From contig NZ_SSXV01000007.1 of NCBI RefSeq assembly GCF_009469595.2, positions 124,001 to 188,000 on the forward strand: DNA of 64,000 nucleotides, given 5' to 3'. The first letter of the stretch is position 1. Each line of letters starts with the position of its first letter. A program made the translations under genes and the position numbers. Shown in pieces: positions 53,531 through 64,000 of the stretch. The notes below the pieces were generated by a model. The model was not told the DNA's origin and did not search any database. It was given only the letters and a program-made list of their open reading frames with translations. Source of the DNA: Thauera sp. 2A1. Its GTDB lineage: Bacteria; Pseudomonadota; Gammaproteobacteria; Burkholderiales; Rhodocyclaceae.

Positions 53531-55351
53531 TCACGAGCCGTAGCCCTGGCTCAGCCAGTCGACCAGGCGCAGGCCGCGGCGGCGAGGCTTGCGCGCGGCC
53601 TGGCGCTGGGCATAGACCTCGTTGAGCAGCACCTCGCCACCAGCCACGCGCTGCAGCGTCAGGCGGGAGGCGAAAGTCTCGGTGGAGCCCGGGTGCGGGC
53701 CGATGACGATGACGCCGGTGTGCGGCAGCGCCTCCGACAGCAGGCGCAGCATCTCGTCGGCGGACGCCGGATCCAGCGCATCGAGCGCGCTGCCGAGCAC
53801 GATCCAGTTGGGCGCGTTGAGCAGCAGGCGGGCGATGGACAGGCGCTGCTGCTCGGCCCCGCTCAGCACGCGCGCCCAGTCGGCGCGCTCGTCCAGGCGC
53901 TCGGCCAGGTGCGCCAGGCCGACGCGGCCAAGCGCGCCGCGCAGCAGCGCGTCCACATGCTGGTGGCTGTCGGGGCGCGGGAAGGCGAGCGCGTCGCGCA
54001 GCGTGCCTTCGGGCAGGAAGGGGCGCGCGCCCACTGCGATCATCTCGCCGTCGGCCGGCAGCGCCACATGGCCGCGCCCCCAGGGCCAGATGCCGGCCAG
54101 CACGCGGAACAGCGCCGCGGCCGCATCAGGATCGCCGTCGACCAGCACATGCTCGCCCGGGTGCACTTCGACATCGAGCGCCGGCAACATCGCCGTGCCG
54201 TCGGGCGAGGCGATCCACAGCTCGCTCACGCCCAGCCGCGCCTGCGGGCTGCGGTCGAGATTGATGGCGGTGTCGCCGGTGCGCGCCGCCTCGACCGCCA
54301 CCGTGCGCACCGCCTCCTCCAGCGCCAGCACCCTTTCCACCGACGCGCGCCACTCGGCCAGCCGCGGCAGGTTGTCCACCGGCCACGACAGCGCCGCGGT
54401 GACCTGCTGGAAGGCCTGCGCCGACTGCATCAGGCCGCCCAGCGTCAGCAGGCCGCCGAGAAAGCGCGGCGTGCTCACCAGGATGGGAAACACCGGCGCA
54501 AGGATGGTGTAGGCGGAAGAGAAGGCCAGCAGCCGCGCCAGGCCGGCCGACTGCGCGTGCCAGGACTGCACGATGGTCTCGAACAGCGCGCCCAGCCGGC
54601 CGCGCTCGGTCGCCTCGCCGCGCGCCAGTGAAATCGCCTCGCCCAGCTCGCGCGCGCGCACCAGGCCGAAGCGGAAATCCGCCTCGCGCGTCTGCCGCGT
54701 GTCGGTCGCACGCACCAGCGGCCGGCCCAGCACGAAGGCCACGCCCGAACCGATGCCGGCATAGGCGACGGCGAGGAAGACCAGATGCCCGGGCACTTCG
54801 ACGCCGCCAAGCTCGATGCGCCCCGACAGCGACCACAGGATGTCGACGAAGGTCACCAGCAGCAGCACGCAGTAGAACAAGGAGTTCGCGAGGTCGAACG
54901 CCGCCTCGGTGGCGATGCGCACATCCTCGGCGATGCGACCGTCGGGGTTCGCGTGGTCACCCGGGATCAGCGCCGCCTGGTAGTGCCGGGCCTCGTCCAT
55001 CCAGTGGCCGACCACATGCGCGGTGAGCCAGCGCCGCCAGTCGAGCTGCAGCCACCTGCGCACCACCAGGTGCAAGGTGTTGACGACGATGGTGCCGAGC
55101 ACGAGCAGCGCAAAGATGAGGATCTGGTCCATCGCGCGCTCGGTGGAGCGCCGCTCCAGCGCGTCGAACAGGTCCGCATTCCACAGGTTGAGGCGGATCG
55201 CCAGGCCGACCTGGCACACCACCAGCAACGCCAGCAGCAGGGTGACCAGGCGCGGCTTCCAGCGTCCGCGCGCCGTCCAGTAAGGCCCGGCCAGCCGCAT
55301 GAAGGCATGGAAGAAGCGCAGCGGGCGGCCGCTGGAATCCTGCGCGCTCAT
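53531..55351 (-). CDS. SbmA/BacA- and YddA-like ABC protein with a degenerate nucleotide-binding domain
   Basis: A 606-residue protein. The ABC_membrane_2-type domain (residues 15-340: RLAGPYWTARGRWKPRLVTLLLALLV; LRLNLWNADLFDALERRS) is that of YddA/SbmA/peroxisomal transporters. The C-terminal domain keeps the signature LSGAEQQRLSIARLLL near 495. Its Walker A position reads GDPDAAAA with no Gly-Lys-Ser/Thr, and the Walker B aspartate and catalytic Glu are replaced (IVLGSALDALDP). It may work without ATP hydrolysis, as SbmA does with protons, or need a partner. ATG 55351 gives the family N-terminus. Confidence 0.85.
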   Translation of the reverse strand: MSAQDSSGRPLRFFHAFMRLAGPYWTARGRWKPRLVTLLLALLVVCQVGLAIRLNLWNADLFDALERRSTERAMDQILIFALLVLGTIVVNTLHLVVRRWLQLDWRRWLTAHVVGHWMDEARHYQAALIPGDHANPDGRIAEDVRIATEAAFDLANSLFYCVLLLVTFVDILWSLSGRIELGGVEVPGHLVFLAVAYAGIGSGVAFVLGRPLVRATDTRQTREADFRFGLVRARELGEAISLARGEATERGRLGALFETIVQSWHAQSAGLARLLAFSSAYTILAPVFPILVSTPRFLGGLLTLGGLMQSAQAFQQVTAALSWPVDNLPRLAEWRASVERVLALEEAVRTVAVEAARTGDTAINLDRSPQARLGVSELWIASPDGTAMLPALDVEVHPGEHVLVDGDPDAAAALFRVLAGIWPWGRGHVALPADGEMIAVGARPFLPEGTLRDALAFPRPDSHQHVDALLRGALGRVGLAHLAERLDERADWARVLSGAEQQRLSIARLLLNAPNWIVLGSALDALDPASADEMLRLLSEALPHTGVIVIGPHPGSTETFASRLTLQRVAGGEVLLNEVYAQRQAARKPRRRGLRLVDWLSQGYGS

Positions 55352-55595
55352 GCCGCCGCCCTCAGCCGCCCGCGGCGTGCCGCGATGCCGACGGCGCGCT
55401 GCGCGGATGACGCCCGGTTGGAGGCTGTGGAACCCATGGCGGAAGACGGACGCGAGCGGGGGAAGGGCGTGCGATCGGATTCGAGTATTTCGGGTTCCGT
55501 GACTTAGGTCAATTGCTGCACTGCACGACGGGACTAAGGTGAATGCCACTCCTGCGCGCAGGCGCCGGGTGCGGACCGGTCCCGGAGAAATCGTC

Positions 55596-59244
<3,649 letters not shown>

Positions 59245-59252
<8 letters not shown>

Positions 59253-60255
59253 CCTGAGCACAAGCTACCTGGGGCTGCGGCTGAAGAACCCGCTGGTGCC
59301 GTCATCCACGCCGCTCAGCCACAAGATCGACCGCGTGCTGCACCTCGAGGACGCCGGCGCCGCGGCGGTCGTGCTGCACTCGCTGTTCGAGGAGGATGTA
59401 CGCAACGAGGAGCGCATGCTCGACCGCTTCCTGCTGAATCCGGAAGCCTTCGGCGAGGCGGCGGGCCATCTTCCGCTGAGCGACGACTACCTGAGCAAGC
59501 TCGACACCTACCTCGAGACGATCGCGGTGCTGAAGGCGCGCTGTTCCATCCCCATCGTCGCCAGCCTCAACGGCGCCTCGCCGTCGGGCTGGGTGGAGCT
59601 GGGGCGCGAATTGCAGGAGGCCGGTGCCGACGCGCTCGAACTCAACGCGTGGTACATGCCCGGCGATGCCGACCTCTCCGGCGCGACGATCGAAGATCGC
59701 TACCTCGCGCTGCTGAAGGACCTGAAGCAGGGCGTGACGATCCCGGTGACGATGAAGCTGTCGCCCTTCTTCTCGTCGCTGCCGCATTTCGTGCGCCGCG
59801 CCGAGGCGGCCGGCGCGGCCGGCGTGTCGCTGTTCAACCGCTTCTTCCAGCCCGACATCGACCTCGACACGCTGTCGGTGGTGGACCGCGCCCAACTGTC
59901 GTCGTCCGCCGACGGCCTGCTGACGATGCGCTGGATCGCCATCCTGCGCGGGCGCTGCAGGCTGACGCTGGCGGCGACCGGCGGCGTACACACCGCCGCC
60001 GACGCGCTGAAGATGCTGCTGGCCGGCGCCGACGTGGTGCACCTGGCCAGCGCCCTGCTGCTGCACGGCCCGGAACGCCTGCAGACGATTCTCGCCGACC
60101 TGGCGCGCTGGCTGGAAGAGCATGAATACGCCTCGGTGGAACAACTGCAAGGCGCGATGAGCCAGCAGAACCTGCCCGACCCCTCGGCCTTCGCGCGTGC
60201 CGCCTACCTGCACGCACTGGACTCCTTCACCCCGCCGCCCGGCGTGCGCTACTGA
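59245..60255 (+). CDS. dihydroorotate-dehydrogenase-like FMN protein
   Basis: A 336-residue TIM-barrel protein of the DHOD-like group that lacks the pyrimidine-pathway context. LGLRLKNPLVPSSTPLS at the N-terminus, IVASLNGASPSGW, ALELNAWYMP, TMKLSPFF and LAATGGVHTAADALKMLLAGADVVHLASALLLHG mark the flavin and phosphate sites. Its start is inside the end of nifJ (8-bp overlap), a pairing also seen in other bacteria, so it is likely linked to low-potential electron metabolism. Its substrate is unknown. Confidence 0.88.
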
Positions 60256-60373
60256 AGCGACATCGCGACGCGGCAGGGATCGTCGCCGCCGGCACCATTG
60301 TGGAGCTGGCATTGCTCACTGCCGCGAAAATCGCCAGACTGTTCTCCCCTTCAGAACAATGGAGTGCAGTCTC

Positions 60374-61270
60374 ATGGATCGTCTGCAGGCGATGCAGCTC
60401 TTCACCCGCATCGTCGAACTGGGCAGTTTCAGCCGCGCGGCCGAACAGTTGTCGCTGCCGCGCGCCTCCGCGACGCAGATCATCAAGCACCTGGAGGCGC
60501 ATCTCGGCGTACGGCTGCTGCAGCGCACGACGCGCCATGTCAGCCCGACGCTGGACGGCAGCGCCTACTACCAGCGCTGCCTCGCCATCCTCGCCGACAT
60601 CGACGAAACCGAGGCGTCCTTCTCGCAGGCCGCACGCCACCCGCAGGGCAGGCTCAAGGTCGACCTGCCGGCCTCGCTCGGCCGCATCGTGGTGATCCCC
60701 GCGCTGCCCGCGTTCTGCGAGCGCTATCCGCAGATCACCCTCGACATCGGCATCGGCGACCGCTACATCGACCTGGTGCGCGAGAGCGTGGATTGCGTGC
60801 TGCGGCTGGGCGAGCTGCGCGACTCCTCGCTCGTCGCCAGACGGCTGACCACGCTGCAGCAGGTCACCTGCGCGAGCCGGGCCTATGTGCAACGCAACGG
60901 CGCTCCGGCCACGCTCGCCGAGCTGGAGGCACACCACGCGGTCGACTACGTCTCGGCCTCCACCGGCCGCTCCACGCCGCTCGAGTTCATCGTCGGCGGG
61001 CGGCTGGAAACCCGCAGCATCCCGAGCAGGCTCGCGGTCAATAACGGCGATGCCTACCTCGCGGCGTGCGAGGCCGGGCTCGGCATCGTGCAGGTGCCCC
61101 GCTACCGAGTCGGGCAGCAGATCGCCGACGGCGCGCTGGTCGAGCTGCTCCCCGACAAGCCCCCCCCCGATCTGCCGCTATCGGTGCTCTATCCGCATCA
61201 TCGTCACCTGTCGCCGCGGGTGCGCGTCTTCGTCGACTGGCTGGCCGAACTGCTGGGGCCGCTGCGCTGA
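60374..61270 (+). CDS. LysR-family transcriptional regulator
   Basis: A 298-residue regulator. The N-terminal winged helix (MDRLQAMQLFTRIVELGSFSRAAEQL... SATQIIKHLEAHLGVRLLQRTTR) and the periplasmic-binding-like effector domain (GRLKVDLPASLGRIVVIPALPAFCERYPQI) are typical of the DsdC/AaeR-like subgroup. ATG 60374 has GGAG nine bases upstream; ATG 60359 is an alternative. It follows the nifJ pair in the same direction, so the target is not obvious. Confidence 0.93.
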   Translation: MDRLQAMQLFTRIVELGSFSRAAEQLSLPRASATQIIKHLEAHLGVRLLQRTTRHVSPTLDGSAYYQRCLAILADIDETEASFSQAARHPQGRLKVDLPASLGRIVVIPALPAFCERYPQITLDIGIGDRYIDLVRESVDCVLRLGELRDSSLVARRLTTLQQVTCASRAYVQRNGAPATLAELEAHHAVDYVSASTGRSTPLEFIVGGRLETRSIPSRLAVNNGDAYLAACEAGLGIVQVPRYRVGQQIADGALVELLPDKPPPDLPLSVLYPHHRHLSPRVRVFVDWLAELLGPLR

Positions 61271-61438
61271 ATCGACGCACATCGACGCAGATCAACGCTC
61301 AAGTTGGGGCGTCGGATGCCGTAACCACTCCGGATGCGGCAGTGCGTGAGGCCTGCCGCGCCTGAATCGCGTCGCCCGGCCTGGCCTCGCTGCACCTGAT
61401 CGGCGAACCGGACCGGCGACTCCGCCGGAAGCGACAAC

Positions 61439-63028
61439 GTGAAGAACAACCTGCCCGTCACCCAGAGAGAAGTGTTCCTGCAGCCCGGAAGACCCATCGT
61501 CACCAAGACGGATCTCAAGGGATGCATCACCTATGCCAACGAATCCTTCATCAACATCAGCGGCTTCTCGCGCGACGAACTGATCGGCGCAAGCCACAAC
61601 ATCGTGCGCCATCCGGACATGCCGCCGGAGGCCTTCGAGGATCTGTGGAACACGGTCAAGCGCGGCCAGCCGTGGCGCGGCCTGGTCAAGAACCGCGCCA
61701 AGAACGGCGACCACTACTGGGTGGAAGCCTTCGTCACGCCCATCGCCAGCGATGGCCGCTGCGTGGGTTACCAGTCGGTGCGCAACGTGCCCGACCGCAA
61801 CGAAGTGAAGGCCGCCGAAGCACTCTATGGTCAGGTGCGCAACAAGTCCGCGCGCTTTCCGTACACACCTGCCGCGTCGTCGAGCGTGGGCCCGCGCATG
61901 GCGATCTGGCTGTGCGCAGCCCTGATCCTGGCGCTGGGCGCGGCAGCGCTGTTGTCTGACGGCCTACCGCGCGCGGCGCTGGCGGCGCTTGCCGGCGTCG
62001 CGCTCCTCGCCGCCGCATGGCATGTCGATCACAGCGGCGCCGCGCGCATCGAGCAGTTGCACAAGACCATCCTGCAGTTGGACGAAGGCAAGCTGGCGAA
62101 GCGCATCGAGCCCGTTTCCGGCCCGCTGCGCGCGTTGTCGATCGCGCTCGAGTCGATGCGCATCCACATGCGGGCGATGTTCTCCGACGTGCTGCTCAGC
62201 ACGCGCGAGGTCGAGGAACGCTCGCAGGAGCTGGACGACGCGATGCAGACGCTGGTCTCGGCCACCCACTCGCAGACCGAGAACGTCATGCGGGTGGCTT
62301 CGGCCATGCAGGAAATGAGCGCCGCCATCGCCCAGGTATCGGACAACACCGAACGCAGCATCGAGGCCGCGAGGCTCACGGAAGCCAGCGCCAGCGAGGC
62401 GCTGCGCACCACCGAGGCGGGCATCGGCCACAGCCAGCAGCTCATCGACGTCGTCAACAAGGCACAGTCGAACATCGAGCAGGTGAACGCCACGGTGGAG
62501 CTGATCCGCAGCTTCTCCAAGGGAATCGACGAGATCGCCCAGCAGACCAACCTGCTCGCCCTCAATGCGGCGATCGAAGCGGCGCGCGCCGGGGAGCAGG
62601 GGCGCGGCTTTGCGGTGGTCGCCGACGAAGTGCGCAAGCTCGCCGAGCGCACGCGCTCGAGCACCGAGGACATCGGCGGCGCGGTCGACGAGATCGTGCC
62701 GCTGGCGCAGACGGCGGTGGCGACGATGAACACCACCGCCGGCGAGGTGGCACGCTCCACCGCCGAGATCGCCTCCAGCAGCGACGCGCTGCGCGGCATC
62801 TGGAATGCCAGCCACGAGGCGACGACCTGCGCGATGGAAATCACCGAGATGCTGCGCCAGCAGTCGCTCGCCTCCAACGAGGTGGCCTCCAGCATGGAGC
62901 TGATCTCGGGTTCGGTGGAGCAGACGAGCCAGAGCGTGCAGGCGATCGGCCAGTCCGCCGCGCGCCTGTACGACACCTCCAGCGAACTGCGCGAGTTGAT
63001 CCGCCACCTGGAACAGACGCTGGCATGA
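61439..63028 (+). CDS. PAS-domain methyl-accepting chemotaxis (Aer-like) receptor
   Basis: A 529-residue energy/redox taxis receptor. The N-terminal PAS domain (about 10-115: [27 protein letters not shown]...[17 protein letters not shown]) is typical of FAD-binding Aer. Two membrane helices lie near 145-195, a HAMP-like linker follows, and the signalling hairpin tip is [41 protein letters not shown]. The start is GTG 61439; no ATG fits better. Confidence 0.93.
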   Translation: MKNNLPVTQREVFLQPGRPIVTKTDLKGCITYANESFINISGFSRDELIGASHNIVRHPDMPPEAFEDLWNTVKRGQPWRGLVKNRAKNGDHYWVEAFVTPIASDGRCVGYQSVRNVPDRNEVKAAEALYGQVRNKSARFPYTPAASSSVGPRMAIWLCAALILALGAAALLSDGLPRAALAALAGVALLAAAWHVDHSGAARIEQLHKTILQLDEGKLAKRIEPVSGPLRALSIALESMRIHMRAMFSDVLLSTREVEERSQELDDAMQTLVSATHSQTENVMRVASAMQEMSAAIAQVSDNTERSIEAARLTEASASEALRTTEAGIGHSQQLIDVVNKAQSNIEQVNATVELIRSFSKGIDEIAQQTNLLALNAAIEAARAGEQGRGFAVVADEVRKLAERTRSSTEDIGGAVDEIVPLAQTAVATMNTTAGEVARSTAEIASSSDALRGIWNASHEATTCAMEITEMLRQQSLASNEVASSMELISGSVEQTSQSVQAIGQSAARLYDTSSELRELIRHLEQTLA

Positions 63029-63073
63029 GGCAACCGCCGGCGGCCAGGCTGGACCACGGCCGCCGGCGTTTGT

Positions 63074-63079
63074 ACAATG
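63074..63079 (+). promoter_or_regulatory. -10 box ahead of the manganese riboswitch
   Basis: TACAAT with TG one base upstream, 18 bp after a weak TGGACC -35. Transcription would start near 63086, just before the riboswitch core at 63091. Confidence 0.5.
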
Positions 63080-63085
63080 CGCTCC

Positions 63086-63250
63086 GTCATTGGGGAGTAG
63101 CCTCCCTTTGCCGATCGGGCTCCGCCCGCGGCGAAGGGGCCAGCGTCAACATACTTGGCCATCCGGCCATGGCGCTGGCAGTTCCGACCTGGCAAGACCT
63201 TTGACCATGCCGCTTCCGGATTGGCCGGGGAGGCGCATGGTCATTGGTTA
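63086..63250 (+). ncRNA. yybP-ykoY manganese riboswitch
   Basis: The conserved elements are present in order: the first metal loop GGGGAGTAG (63093-63101), the second loop CGTCAACATACTTGG (63144-63158), and the closing TGACCATGC / GCATGGTCA helix (63202-63210 with 63235-63243). This spacing defines the RF00080 class, which binds Mn2+ between the two loops. It ends just before the ribosome site of a UPF0016 transporter gene, so translation or transcription of that exporter should rise with manganese. Confidence 0.88.
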
Positions 63251-63271
63251 TCCTCCGGCCAGGGATCATTC

Positions 63272-63847
63272 ATGGAAGCCTTCCTCGTCTCCACCAGCAT
63301 CGTTGCGCTCGCCGAAATCGGCGACAAGACGCAGTTGCTCGCCTTCATCCTCGCGGCGAAGTTCCGCAAGCCGCTGCCCATCGTGCTCGGCATCCTGCTC
63401 GCCACCATCGCCAACCATGCCTTCGCCGGCGCCGTGGGTGCATGGCTCACTTCGCTGATGGGGCCCACGACGCTGCGCTGGGTGCTGGGCGTGTCCTTCA
63501 TCGCCATGGCGATCTGGACGCTGATTCCCGACAAGTTCGACGAAGATGATGCCAAGCTGGCGCACATGGGCGTGTTCGGCACCACGCTGGTCGCCTTCTT
63601 CCTGGCCGAGATGGGCGACAAGACGCAGGTCGCCACGGTGGCGCTGGCGGCGCAGTATCAATCGCTGCTGTCCGTCGTCGCCGGCACCACGCTGGGCATG
63701 ATGCTCGCCAACGTGCCGGCGGTGCTGCTCGGCGACCGCATCGCCCATCGCATGCCGACCAGGCTGGTGCACGCGGTGGCGGCAGCGATCTTCGCCGTGC
63801 TGGGCGTGGCGACGCTGCTCGGCGCCGGGGAGAGCCTGGGGCTCTAG
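63272..63847 (+). CDS. TMEM165/UPF0016-family Mn2+/Ca2+ exporter
   Basis: A 191-residue membrane protein with six to seven helices. The two family motifs E-x-G-D-K-T-Q are at residues 14 (EIGDKTQ) and 117 (EMGDKTQ). Members export Mn2+ in bacteria (MneA/MntX type) and are Golgi Mn2+/Ca2+ transporters in eukaryotes. ATG 63272 was chosen because the open frame upstream is the riboswitch. The riboswitch supports manganese as the ion. Confidence 0.92.
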   Translation: MEAFLVSTSIVALAEIGDKTQLLAFILAAKFRKPLPIVLGILLATIANHAFAGAVGAWLTSLMGPTTLRWVLGVSFIAMAIWTLIPDKFDEDDAKLAHMGVFGTTLVAFFLAEMGDKTQVATVALAAQYQSLLSVVAGTTLGMMLANVPAVLLGDRIAHRMPTRLVHAVAAAIFAVLGVATLLGAGESLGL

Positions 63848-63864
63848 CCGCGGCGCACCCGGCA

Positions 63865-64000
63865 TCAGCGCGGCCCGTGCCTGTCCTTTGGCCACCGCAG
63901 GCCTGACGCCTCAGGGCTGCCCCGCGGCACGGCGCCGATGCGGGCGGCGATGGCGGGATCCTTGGCATTGCGGGCGATCTCGCGCAGGGTCTTGCCGTCC
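63865..64000 (-). CDS. 3' end of an unrecognised gene (cut by window edge)
   Basis: The last 44 codons of a minus-strand frame ending at 63865 (DGKTLREIARNAKDPAIAARIG..., ending KDRHGPR). The helical, charged stretch looks like genuine coding sequence. No family can be named from so short a piece. It is convergent with the UPF0016 gene. Confidence 0.45.
   Translation of the reverse strand, partial: DGKTLREIARNAKDPAIAARIGAVPRGSPEASGLRWPKDRHGPR

Noticed and set aside
63155..63271. N-terminal extension of the UPF0016 protein
   Set aside because: The segment is the conserved riboswitch RNA, and the family N-terminus begins at ATG 63272.

Overview
The window is a chromosomal segment of high-GC DNA from a Gram-negative bacterium, most likely a betaproteobacterium of the Rhodocyclales (Thauera/Azoarcus/Aromatoleum type). 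This is inferred from the atp - par - rsmG - mnmG block, the codon bias, a one-polypeptide pyruvate:ferredoxin oxidoreductase and a sigma-54-controlled aromatic oxygenase. No rRNA, tRNA or CRISPR array was seen. No coordinate was checked by a database search.

Layout. 1-3682: the 5' part of the F1Fo ATP synthase operon on the minus strand (atpI-B-E-F-H-A; atpA leaves the window). 3834-8544: two plus-strand membrane-protein genes (a lysophospholipid flippase/acyltransferase fusion and a DUF2339 protein). 8596-13145: parB, parA, rsmG and mnmG on the minus strand. 13387-18394: an ato-like module of a CoA-transferase, a GntP-family permease and a PAS-containing sigma-54 activator. Its intergenic region shows a -24/-12 promoter, a perfect IHF consensus and two identical-half-site palindromes. 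18480-23297: an Lrp-type regulator, leuA, a rhodanese and dbpA. 23444-24021: a ccdAB toxin-antitoxin pair. 24085-29256: an MsbA-like ABC exporter, a low-GC Cys-rich lipoprotein, a DedA-rhodanese fusion, a Lys/Ala-rich exported protein and a cold-shock/DUF1294 protein.

29453-32792: an IS21-family element with an 8-bp target duplication. It splits a lipoprotein gene exactly in two; removing the element and one duplication copy restores an open 212-codon frame. Its istA is frameshifted. 33625-38801: an outer-membrane channel, a VanA/TsaM-like Rieske oxygenase and its reductase, divergent from a XylR/DmpR-type activator, with a consensus sigma-54 promoter between them. 38830-43427: a complete FtrABCD ferrous-iron uptake operon that also contains a porin gene, behind a Fur-box-like site. 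Then follow katG, a patatin-like lipase and trkH-trkA. 50597-55351: a LEA-2 lipoprotein, a crotonase, AMP nucleosidase and an SbmA/YddA-like ABC protein whose nucleotide-binding domain has lost its Walker residues. 55596-60255: pyruvate:ferredoxin oxidoreductase overlapping a dihydroorotate-dehydrogenase-like gene. 60374-63847: a LysR regulator, a PAS chemoreceptor, and a yybP-ykoY manganese riboswitch ahead of a TMEM165/UPF0016 transporter gene. The 3' end of a minus-strand gene closes the window.

The genes describe a metabolically flexible, respiring, probably facultatively anaerobic bacterium that uses aromatic and short-chain acids. The most informative signals are regulatory: two sigma-54 control modules and a metal riboswitch. 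Alongside these are the degenerate ABC ATPase domain and the cleanly reconstructable IS21 insertion.
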